A DNA stretch of 12,194 nt from Acidobacteriota bacterium (GTDB lineage: Bacteria > Acidobacteriota > Terriglobia > UBA7540): assembly GCA_021828245.1 (NCBI GenBank), contig JAKASC010000048.1:1-12194 (forward strand). The letters are read 5' to 3'. Each line of letters begins with the position of its first letter. The stretch's first letter is position 1. A program made the translations under genes and the position numbers. Positions 5,859 through 12,194 of this stretch are shown one piece after another. The notes under the pieces were generated by a model. That model searched no databases. It had not been told where the DNA came from and saw only the letters and a list, made by a program, of their open reading frames with translations.

Positions 5859-8090
5859 ATGCCTCTTCTCGACCATTTGAATCCTGCTCAGCGCGAGGCG
5901 GTTGAACACGACGGCGGTCCAGTGTTGGTGTTGGCGGGAGCCGGAAGCGGCAAGACCCGCGTCATCACGTACCGCATCGCTTATCTGATTGAATCTCGCG
6001 GTGTTCCACCCGAGAACCTCCTCGCGGTCACGTTCACCAACAAAGCAGCCGAGCAGATGAAGGAGCGCGTGGCGCGGTTGCTGAGCGCGCGCCTGGAAAC
6101 CTGGCCTCACATTTCCACCTTCCATTCCTTCTGCGTGCGAGTGCTGCGGCGGGAGATTCACCGCCTGGGCTATGATCGGAATTTCAGCATCTATGACGAA
6201 GCCGACCAGCAGCGGCTTATCAAAGCCGTGTTGCGGGAGTTGGGATTGGACGAGCGGGCCCTTGCGCCGCGGGCCGCGCTCAGCCAGATTAGCTACGCCA
6301 AAAACTCCGGGGAATCACCGGAAGCGTTCTATCGCCGCGCCGCCGACCCGCTGAGCGAGCGGCTGGCTTCGGTTTACGCGCGGTATGAACAGAGGCTGCG
6401 GCAGGCCGGCGCCCTTGATTTTGATGATCTATTGCTCAAGACGGTCGAGCTGTTCGAACAGTCACCCGAGGTCGCCGAAGCCTGCAATCAAAGGTTCTCC
6501 CATTTGCTGGTGGACGAATATCAGGATACCAATCGCATCCAATATCGGTTGATTCGTCTGCTCACGCAGCAACACCAGAACCTCTGCGCCGTGGGGGACG
6601 AAGACCAATCCATCTACCGCTGGCGCGGCGCCGACATCCAAATCATCTTGAATTTTGAGCGTGACTTTCCCTCCGCCCGAATCATCCGGCTGGAGCAGAA
6701 TTACCGCTCCACCCAAACAATTCTGGATGCCGCCACGGCGGTCGTCAGCCACAACGTTCGGCGCAAGGGGAAAGCCCTCTGGACCGATCGCGGTCGAGGC
6801 GGGAAGATCGGCCTTTACGAAGCGCGGGACGCTGAGGACGAGGCCGGCTTTGTGGCGGAGGAAATAGACCGTGCTTTGCGTGACGCCGCCGCCGACAGTA
6901 TCGGCGTGCTCTACCGAACCAACGCTCAATCGCGAGCGTTGGAAGAGGCCCTGCGCCTGCGAGGCGTGGAATATCGTTTGGTGGGCGGGTTCAGTTTTTA
7001 TGAGCGAACTGAAATCAAGGATGTCCTTGCTTACGCCCGCCTGGCCAACAATCAGCGCGACGCGGCGGCCCTTGCCCGCGCCATCAACACGCCCGCCCGA
7101 GGGCTCGGCGAAAGCACGCTGGACGCGCTTTCCGCGGCGGCGCGCGACACCCAGAAGAGTTTGTGGGAAGTCATCGAGGAAACCCTGACGGCGCCTGCCG
7201 GCCTCATCCATGCTCGCGCCCTGCGAGCGCTTGCAGGCTTTCACGCTCTCATCCAAGACCTGAGTGAAAGTCGCAACAAGCTTTCCTTGCCCGAATTTTT
7301 CCGCCGCATCCTCGATCGGACCGGTTATTTGGAGCTTCTTCGGGCCGAGAACTCGCCCGAAGCCGAAGGCCGTATTGAAAATCTTTCCGAGTTGGTCAAC
7401 GCCGCTTCGGAAGCTGAGGAGCGCGGAGAAACGCTGGCGGAGTTCCTGGATCACGCAGCTTTGGTTTCCAGCGCCGACCAATACGATGAGCGGGCCCGTG
7501 TCACCTTAATGACGCTCCACAGCGCCAAGGGGCTGGAATTTTCATGGGTGTTTCTGGTGGGTTTGGAGGAGAGGCTTTTCCCTCATTTGCTCTCGTTGCA
7601 GGACGAAGCCGGCTTGGAAGAGGAGCGCCGTCTCTGTTACGTGGGGATGACGCGGGCCCGCGAGCGCTTGGTGCTCAGTTGGGTCAACTATCGCCGCTCT
7701 TACGGCAAGGAGATGCGAGAAGGATCTCAAGCTTCACGGTTCTTGGCCGAAGTTCCACAAGAACTTGTCGAAAGGCTGAACGAGCCGGTCTTTGCCCCAA
7801 AGCCTCGGCTGACCTGGTCAAGTGCCGCCAACTCGGTGGATGACGTGAAGACGTTTCTTGCCCGGCATCAGCGCGACCAAGGCGCGATAGCCCACGCGGC
7901 GTCCGGGGCCTCCGGCTCTTCCCCGAAGTCGCCTTGGCCACGCGGGGCGCGAGTGCGTCATCCAAAGTATGGCCTCGGGACGGTGTTGGAATCCGAGGGT
8001 GAGGGCGAGGAAACCAAGGTGACGGTTAGCTTCCCCGGATACGGTCAAAAGAAATTGATGCTACGATACGCCTCTCTTGAGAGGGTGTAA
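5859..8090 (+). CDS. pcrA: UvrD/PcrA-type ATP-dependent DNA helicase (superfamily 1A)
   Basis: A 3'-to-5' DNA helicase of the Rep/UvrD/PcrA group, acting in repair and in removing obstacles from DNA. The 743-residue product carries all helicase motifs in order: Walker A GAGSGKT (27-33), Ia AVTFTNKAA (56-64), Ib STFHSFCVRV (86-95), II DEYQDTN (219-225), III GDEDQSIYRWRGA (246-258), IV NYRSTQTILD (281-290), V VTLMTLHSAKGLEF (548-561) and VI YVGMTRARERL (594-604). Residues about 694-743 (ARVRHPKYGLGTVLE...) match the C-terminal Tudor-like domain of PcrA, known in that family to bind RNA polymerase. Start 5859 fits the family's N terminus (LNPAQREAV) and the promoter at 5775, although no clear ribosome binding site is visible. 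A small basic gene follows 24 bases downstream. Confidence 0.95.
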   Translation: MPLLDHLNPAQREAVEHDGGPVLVLAGAGSGKTRVITYRIAYLIESRGVPPENLLAVTFTNKAAEQMKERVARLLSARLETWPHISTFHSFCVRVLRREIHRLGYDRNFSIYDEADQQRLIKAVLRELGLDERALAPRAALSQISYAKNSGESPEAFYRRAADPLSERLASVYARYEQRLRQAGALDFDDLLLKTVELFEQSPEVAEACNQRFSHLLVDEYQDTNRIQYRLIRLLTQQHQNLCAVGDEDQSIYRWRGADIQIILNFERDFPSARIIRLEQNYRSTQTILDAATAVVSHNVRRKGKALWTDRGRGGKIGLYEARDAEDEAGFVAEEIDRALRDAAADSIGVLYRTNAQSRALEEALRLRGVEYRLVGGFSFYERTEIKDVLAYARLANNQRDAAALARAINTPARGLGESTLDALSAAARDTQKSLWEVIEETLTAPAGLIHARALRALAGFHALIQDLSESRNKLSLPEFFRRILDRTGYLELLRAENSPEAEGRIENLSELVNAASEAEERGETLAEFLDHAALVSSADQYDERARVTLMTLHSAKGLEFSWVFLVGLEERLFPHLLSLQDEAGLEEERRLCYVGMTRARERLVLSWVNYRRSYGKEMREGSQASRFLAEVPQELVERLNEPVFAPKPRLTWSSAANSVDDVKTFLARHQRDQGAIAHAASGASGSSPKSPWPRGARVRHPKYGLGTVLESEGEGEETKVTVSFPGYGQKKLMLRYASLERV

Positions 8091-8114
8091 TTCCGAAGCG
8101 CTGAGAAAGGACCT

Positions 8115-8270
8115 ATGAACACAAAGAATATCAAGGATAAAGCCGAGCGGAAGCAATTAAAGCGCACTGCCCGACGCCAACGCGCCGCCAAGCCGAAGCG
8201 AGATTATCCACGCGGTTCGCGCAAGCCGAAGCTCAAGAAAAGGGGGCCGGGCGGGCCTGCCAAACGATAG
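8115..8270 (+). CDS. Small very basic protein (51 aa), unknown function
   Basis: ATG 8115 to TAG 8270 encodes 51 residues starting MNTKNIKDKAERKQLKRTAR. It has 12 Lys and 10 Arg (43%) against 2 Asp and 1 Glu, so the net charge is about +19, with no hydrophobic core or signal peptide. AAAGGA (8106-8111) lies only 3 bases before the ATG, close but usable. The first half could form a charged helix. The second half is Pro/Gly/Lys/Arg-rich and probably disordered. It follows pcrA by 24 bases and is probably cotranscribed with it. Composition suggests a nucleic-acid or ribosome-associated protein, but I recognise no family. A chance frame is possible, although the placement, clean stop and biased composition argue for a real gene. 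Confidence 0.6.
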   Translation: MNTKNIKDKAERKQLKRTARRQRAAKPKRDYPRGSRKPKLKKRGPGGPAKR

Positions 8271-8333
8271 AAGGCGTGGCCGTTAAATAATGACGGCTTC
8301 ATCTGTTCCGGCAGCTCCGGTGACGCGAAACCC

Positions 8334-9866
8334 ATGGCGAGCCAGTTCTTCCAAACTAAGAGCATTGACCAGTTGATCGCCGAGGCTGACCGGCCCGAGC
8401 GACGGCTGAAGAAGACGCTCGGCTGGCTGAGCCTGACCGCCCTCGGTATCGGGGCCATTATCGGCAGCGGCATCTTCATTCTGACCGGAACAGCGGCGGC
8501 CGGGGAAGTGGAGCGATACCCCTCCATCTTGCAGGCCCCCCTGCTCAGCGTATTGATGCACGGACGCCACGCCATCGGCCTCAACGGGCGGCCGGGCGCC
8601 GGGCCGGGGATTGCCCTCTCGTTCTTGCTCGTGGCGTGCATCTGCGCGCTGGCGGGCCTTTGCTACGCCGAGCTGGCCTCGATGATCCCAATCGCTGGCA
8701 GCGCCTACACGTACACTTACGCGACGCTCGGCGAGTTCATTGCCTGGATTATCGGCTGGGATCTGATTCTTGAGTATGCGGTGTCGAACATGGCGGTGGC
8801 GGTTGGATTTTCTGCCTATGTCAACAACCTGATCGGGACGTTTGGCATCCACCTTCCGACCTACCTGAGCTCTCCGGCCTATGACCCCGCGCGCGGTTGG
8901 GCGCCTCGCTTCAATATCCTTGGCTTCTTGATTGTAATGTTACTCACTGTGTTGCTCGTGCGGGGCATCCGTGAATCGGCCGGCGCGAATAACGTCATGG
9001 TGGGGATTAAGCTGGCGGCCATTTTAGTCTTCTGCATCGTCGCCAGCCATTACGTCCATCCCTCCAACTGGAAGCCTTTTCTTCCCAACGGCTGGCAGGG
9101 GGTGCTGACCGGCGGCGCCATTGTGTTCTTCACCTATATCGGATTCGACTCGGTTTCGACGGCAGCGGAAGAGTGCAAGGATCCCAAACGGGACCTGCCG
9201 CTCGCCATTCTCTGCTCGCTCGGCGTCTGCGCCGTGCTCTATGTGGCCGTCGCCGTGGTGCTCACCGGCGTCCAACGTTGGAACACTTTGGACAACGCCG
9301 CGCCCGTCGCCAATGCGCTCGAGGCCATCGGTTTGAAGATGACCGATCGCTGGGTGACCGTCGGCGCGCTGATGGGGATGGTTTCCTCGATCCTTGTCTT
9401 CCAGATTGGTCAGGCTCGGGTCTGGTTTGCCATGGCGCGCGACGGCTTGCTTCCCAAATCCTTTGCGCGCGTTCACCCCAAGTTTCGGACTCCCGATGTT
9501 GCCACTTGGATGGCGGGGCTTTTTGTCGCTATCCCTGCCGGCATTTTCGACATCGGCACCCTTGCTGATCTGACGAATATCGGAACGCTTTTTGCTTTCG
9601 TTCTGGTGTCCGTGGCCGTTTTGGTGTTGAGAAAGAAGCAACCGGAGCGTCCGAGGGCTTTTCGTGTGCCTTTATCGCCGTGGATACCGCTGGCGTCGGT
9701 AGCCTTTTGTCTGCTACTGATGGCCAGCTTGACAGTGGAGAACTGGTTGCGATTCGTGATTTGGCTGGTGATTGGTCAGATAATCTATTTCACTTACAGC
9801 CGCCATCACAGCGAGTTTTCAAGTTCCCATCAGAAGGGCACCGGGGCGGGTTCACAGTCCAAATGA
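8334..9866 (+). CDS. APC-superfamily amino acid permease, cationic amino acid transporter (CAT) type
   Basis: An inner-membrane amino acid transporter of 510 residues with about twelve hydrophobic segments. The N terminus (FFQTKSIDQL, then RRLKKTLGWLSL) and TM1 with the substrate-binding GSGIF (44-48) are typical of the CAT/YfnA group. TM2 is about 92-112 (ending CYAELASM). TM6-like GFDSVSTAAEE (270-280) is the other family hallmark. The loop between TM1 and TM2 (about 53-91) is some 30 residues longer than in compact CAT transporters such as Bacillus YfnA, as I remember them. The start ATG 8334 has no clear ribosome binding site. An ATG at 8290 is out of frame. Substrate specificity (Lys/Arg, branched-chain or other) cannot be read from the sequence, and the neighbours give no hint. 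Confidence 0.9.
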   Translation: MASQFFQTKSIDQLIAEADRPERRLKKTLGWLSLTALGIGAIIGSGIFILTGTAAAGEVERYPSILQAPLLSVLMHGRHAIGLNGRPGAGPGIALSFLLVACICALAGLCYAELASMIPIAGSAYTYTYATLGEFIAWIIGWDLILEYAVSNMAVAVGFSAYVNNLIGTFGIHLPTYLSSPAYDPARGWAPRFNILGFLIVMLLTVLLVRGIRESAGANNVMVGIKLAAILVFCIVASHYVHPSNWKPFLPNGWQGVLTGGAIVFFTYIGFDSVSTAAEECKDPKRDLPLAILCSLGVCAVLYVAVAVVLTGVQRWNTLDNAAPVANALEAIGLKMTDRWVTVGALMGMVSSILVFQIGQARVWFAMARDGLLPKSFARVHPKFRTPDVATWMAGLFVAIPAGIFDIGTLADLTNIGTLFAFVLVSVAVLVLRKKQPERPRAFRVPLSPWIPLASVAFCLLLMASLTVENWLRFVIWLVIGQIIYFTYSRHHSEFSSSHQKGTGAGSQSK

Positions 9867-9894
9867 AACAGCTTCCTTTCGGCTCGGGGTGAGA

Positions 9895-9900
9895 TAGAAT
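9895..9900 (+). promoter_or_regulatory. Probable -10 box for the phospholipase-fold gene
   Basis: TAGAAT, five of six consensus and identical to the pcrA -10, lies 25 bases before the ATG at 9926. The -35 region is poor. Transcription would start only about 19 bases before the start codon, just ahead of the ribosome binding site. Confidence 0.4.
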
Positions 9901-9908
9901 CAGGAACC

Positions 9909-9915
9909 GGAGGAG
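9909..9915 (+). promoter_or_regulatory. Strong ribosome binding site of the phospholipase-fold gene
   Basis: GGAGGAG, 10 bases before ATG 9926. It fixes the start of the signal peptide. Confidence 0.7.
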
Positions 9916-9925
9916 TGGCAATCGC

Positions 9926-10792
9926 ATGGCTTCCCTTTTCACAGGCGGTTCGAGGTGGCCGCGAGCGGGTGTGGGGGTGGCGCTGGTGACTGCGGCCATG
10001 TTCGGCCTCTCCCGCACCGGCTTGGCCTGGGGTGGCAGGGCCAATCGGCTGGCTGTGCGGTGGGCTGTGGATACGCTGCCGCCTTCCATGCGCGCTTATT
10101 TCAACGCTCAAAGCAATTTCTTGCTCGCTCACGTCAACGACCCAACCGAGTGGATGCAAAAGGATCGTTACGAACAGATGCGCCATTATATTTTTTTGGA
10201 CAAATACGGCCTGTTCCCTTACCTTGATCTTCCGCACTCCTACACGAGCGCGGTTAAAAAGTACGGCGCCAACAAAATCAAAGCCAATGGCGTGCTCCCG
10301 TGGCAAATCGGGGAATATAGCTTAAAACTGACGCAGGCCATGAAAGCCGGCAATTGGAGTGAAGCCCGTGAAGACGCGGCAGTGCTCGGCTATTACGTCT
10401 CGGACGCCCACGATCCGCTTCACACCACCCAAAATTACGATGGACAAATGACCGGCCAGGCCGGTCTGGCCGAGCGGTTTGGCACACAACTCTTCGACCG
10501 CTACTCCCATTTCTTCATCTTTCGACCCGCCAAGGCCGTCAAGATTGATGATCCGACGGAGTACGCTTTCCAGATGGTCCTCGAATCGCACACCTGGGTG
10601 GATCAAATCCTCTTTGCCGACCGCAGCGCGCTCGACAGCCTGCCGGGGTACAACGACGATTATTACGATCGCTTTTACTCCTTGATCGGCTCCATCGTCA
10701 TGCATGAAATCAGTTCTGCGGCGCACGATATCGGGTCTTATTGGTACACTGCCTGGCTCAACGCGGGTCGGCCCGCCTTGCCGCCTCCTTAG
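9926..10792 (+). CDS. Exported zinc-dependent phospholipase C / S1-P1 nuclease-fold protein with altered metal ligands
   Basis: A 288-residue protein. A signal peptide (basic RWPR, hydrophobic core about 14-28) should be cleaved at GLA/W, exposing Trp 35, the N-terminal Trp that binds zinc in this family. Other family-like segments are NDP (Asp 72), MRHYIFLDKYG (His 87), GVLPWQIGEYSLKLTQAM (122-139), and YYVSDAHDPLHTTQNYDGQ (156-174) with Asp 160 and His 166. Against the nine ligands known for phospholipase C and P1 nuclease, Trp 35, Asp 72, His 87, Asp 160 and His 166 remain. The expected His positions are Asn 40, Tyr 156 and Ala 182, and the last acidic ligand falls near Gly 186. This alignment is from memory. 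It may be a zinc-poor enzyme, or a non-catalytic lipid or nucleotide binder. The ribosome site GGAGGAG precedes it. Confidence 0.75.
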   Translation: MASLFTGGSRWPRAGVGVALVTAAMFGLSRTGLAWGGRANRLAVRWAVDTLPPSMRAYFNAQSNFLLAHVNDPTEWMQKDRYEQMRHYIFLDKYGLFPYLDLPHSYTSAVKKYGANKIKANGVLPWQIGEYSLKLTQAMKAGNWSEAREDAAVLGYYVSDAHDPLHTTQNYDGQMTGQAGLAERFGTQLFDRYSHFFIFRPAKAVKIDDPTEYAFQMVLESHTWVDQILFADRSALDSLPGYNDDYYDRFYSLIGSIVMHEISSAAHDIGSYWYTAWLNAGRPALPPP

Positions 10793-10869
10793 CCGTTCAC
10801 GTATCCCGTGGGAGGCAACACCGAGGGCTAACCCGCGCCGCGGCACAAACAGACAGGACTGGGCCGAGC

Positions 10870-11913
10870 ATGGATTCATCGGGCACTGCCACGGACTCCT
10901 TCATTCACAACTTACCCAAGGTTGAGCTTCACGTTCACCTGGAAGGCAGCGTGCAACCGGCCACCCTGCGAGAGTTGGTGGCGCGCAGAGGATCGCCACC
11001 GTCGGACGTCGAACAATGGATTTCCACTCGCCAAACGTCCGGCTATCGCTACGCAACCTTCATGGAATTTGTGGAGGCGTTCAAATTCGTCGCTACGCTC
11101 CTGGCGACGCCCCACGATTACGCGCTTGCCGCCACAAGGCTCATGGAGCAGCTTGCGTCGCAAAATGTGCGATACGCGGAAATCACGTTATCGGCGGGGG
11201 TCATCCTTTGGAAAAAGCAATCGCTCGATGCCATTGCCGAGGCTGTGCTTGAGGCCACGCGCGCCAGCGCAGGCCGGTTGAACCTGCGGGTCCGTTGGAT
11301 TTTTGACGCGGTGCGGCAATTTGGGTTGGATCACGCCCTCCAGGTGGTGGACTGGGCGGGACGATATCGCCCCCACGGCGTCGTGGCTTTTGGAATTGGC
11401 GGCGATGAGGCGCGTGGTCAGGCCGAGCTTTTCCCCGAAGCCTTCCGGCGCGCCCGAGACTTGGGCCTTCATACCCTCGCCCATGCGGGTGAAACCGCCG
11501 GTCCTCAGAGCGTCCGTCAAGCGGTTGAGCTGCTTCAAGCAGAGCGCATCGGCCACGGCCTTACGGCGATTCAAGACCCTACGGTTATCGCGCTGCTTCG
11601 CGAACGGGCGATTCCTGTCGAGGTCTGCCTCACCAGCAACGTCGCCACCGGCCTCTTAAAACGCCTCGAGGATCATCCGCTGCCCCGACTGCTGCAGGAA
11701 AATTTGCTCGTCAGTCTCCATTCCGACGATCCGGCGCTTTTTGGCACTTGCCTGGAAGATGAGTTCGCGCGCGCGACCAGAGCTTTTTCTCTCTCGGCCC
11801 CTCAGCTTGTCAGCCTGTGCCGGAATGCGGCGCACGCCTCGTTTTTGCCGAGCGAGGAGCGAGAAAGCTTGGCGGCCGAAATAGACGCTGTCTCATCGGC
11901 CATCTTAGCTTGA
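10870..11913 (+). CDS. add: Adenosine deaminase-family hydrolase
   Basis: A metal-dependent purine deaminase of 347 residues, usual for the family. Zinc ligands are His 21 and His 23 (KVELHVHLEGS), His 205 (HAGET) and Asp 286 (SLHSDDPALF). The catalytic residues are Glu 208, His 229 (RIGHG) and Asp 287. LTSNVATG (255-262) is also conserved. ATG 10870 is chosen because the conserved KVELHVHLEGS then starts at residue 17. The frame is open back to 10741, but that would overlap the upstream gene by 52 bases. The upstream phospholipase-fold gene ends 77 bases before it, so cotranscription is possible. The substrate is most likely adenosine or deoxyadenosine. Adenine and aminodeoxyfutalosine deaminases share the same motifs, so the symbol is tentative. 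The last 9 bases overlap the convergent gene on the other strand. Confidence 0.88.
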   Translation: MDSSGTATDSFIHNLPKVELHVHLEGSVQPATLRELVARRGSPPSDVEQWISTRQTSGYRYATFMEFVEAFKFVATLLATPHDYALAATRLMEQLASQNVRYAEITLSAGVILWKKQSLDAIAEAVLEATRASAGRLNLRVRWIFDAVRQFGLDHALQVVDWAGRYRPHGVVAFGIGGDEARGQAELFPEAFRRARDLGLHTLAHAGETAGPQSVRQAVELLQAERIGHGLTAIQDPTVIALLRERAIPVEVCLTSNVATGLLKRLEDHPLPRLLQENLLVSLHSDDPALFGTCLEDEFARATRAFSLSAPQLVSLCRNAAHASFLPSEERESLAAEIDAVSSAILA

Positions 11914-12194
11914 AGAGCCTCGTGCCGGCAGGCTCGCCTGACGCCCACCGCCGCTTAAGTCCTTAAATGTAAATCGGTCTTGAACCTGGTGAAAAGGTTT
12001 CCCATCTACCTCGACATAGGGATATACAAAAAAGTTGATGGGCGGACCCGCCTGCTTGGGAACCAAGGTGATGTCTCGCCCTGCGGAGAAGCGAACACGG
12101 TTCGCATCCACCGTCCCAAAGTAGTAGTGGTAAAGCTTTTTATCGAGCCAAGCCTCGGAAATATCCACCGGCACCCACCCGACCGGCGAAACAT
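11905..12194 (-). CDS. Transglutaminase-like protein, C-terminal part (5' end beyond right edge)
   Basis: About 96 codons are visible, open to the right edge and ending at TAA 11907-11905. The segment GWVPVDIS, followed by YYFGTVDANRVRF, GRDITLVP and GPPINFFVYPYVE, matches the C-terminal end of bacterial transglutaminase-like (papain-fold) proteins. The Asp of PVD is the expected third member of the Cys-His-Asp triad. The Cys and His lie outside the window. After the usual end (FTFKDL) the frame continues with about 16 Gly/Ser-rich residues into the tail of the deaminase gene, overlapping it by 9 bases. Such proteins are often exported or envelope peptidases, but the N terminus is not visible and the function is unknown. 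Confidence 0.8.
   Translation of the reverse strand, partial: VSPVGWVPVDISEAWLDKKLYHYYFGTVDANRVRFSAGRDITLVPKQAGPPINFFVYPYVEVDGKPFHQVQDRFTFKDLSGGGRQASLPARGSSS
11915..11935. repeat. Short inverted repeat at the convergent gene junction
   Basis: GAGCCT (11915-11920) and AGGCTC (11930-11935) flank 9 bases, right after the deaminase stop and inside the last codons of the minus-strand gene. It could slow both converging transcripts. There is no T run, so a terminator call is weak. Confidence 0.3.

Noticed and set aside
6462..7481. 339-codon antisense open frame inside pcrA
   Set aside because: It is opposite a fully conserved helicase. Long antisense frames are expected in GC-rich genes with this codon bias, and the product resembles nothing.
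8279..8297. GCCGT/ACGGC hairpin between the 51-residue gene and the permease
   Set aside because: It has only 5 bp with a 9-base loop and no T run, too weak to call a terminator.
10741..10869. 43-codon upstream extension of the deaminase frame
   Set aside because: It overlaps the end of the preceding gene by 52 bases and precedes the normal family N terminus.
1..12194. Mobile elements, CRISPR arrays, tRNA or rRNA genes, phage genes
   Set aside because: I looked on both strands and saw no transposase, regularly spaced repeats, cloverleaf or rRNA-like sequence.

Overview
The window reads as an ordinary, gene-dense stretch of a GC-rich bacterial chromosome. I count nine protein genes (two cut by the window edges) on both strands. 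I see no mobile element, CRISPR array, tRNA or rRNA. The gene mix suggests an Acidobacteriota-like soil bacterium: a class V aminotransferase beside serA, a CAT-type permease with a long TM1-TM2 insert, a tiny secreted Lys/His-rich protein, and TAGAAT-type -10 boxes. That taxonomic guess is inference from resemblance only.

Left part (1-4913): four genes meet at 3-phosphoglycerate. On the minus strand a class V aminotransferase is followed by serA (5' end only), a plausible serine-synthesis operon driven by a TTGACA/TAGAGT promoter. Divergent to it is gpmA (3-phosphoglycerate to 2-phosphoglycerate). Convergent to gpmA is eno (2-phosphoglycerate to phosphoenolpyruvate), which starts at TTG behind a strong ribosome binding site. 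The 488-base gap between the aminotransferase and gpmA holds the promoter and several hairpins. The gpmA/eno gap holds a long two-tier hairpin.

Middle (4914-8270): a 70-residue secreted basic protein (minus strand) with its own rho-independent terminator lies upstream of eno. Divergent from it, after 439 bases carrying a recognisable promoter, is pcrA, a UvrD/PcrA-type DNA helicase with all motifs and a C-terminal Tudor-like domain. A 51-residue, 43% Lys/Arg open reading frame follows 24 bases later, probably in the same transcript.

Right part (8271-12194), plus strand: an APC-superfamily amino acid permease, an exported protein of the zinc-dependent phospholipase C / S1-P1 nuclease fold in which four of nine metal ligands appear replaced, and an adenosine-deaminase-family enzyme. 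The deaminase overlaps tail-to-tail by 9 bases with the C-terminal end of a transglutaminase-like protein on the minus strand that runs off the right edge.

I did not find a clear new multi-gene system. The items most worth following are the phospholipase-fold protein with altered ligands, the two small basic proteins, and the structured non-coding segments around the serine/glycolysis genes.
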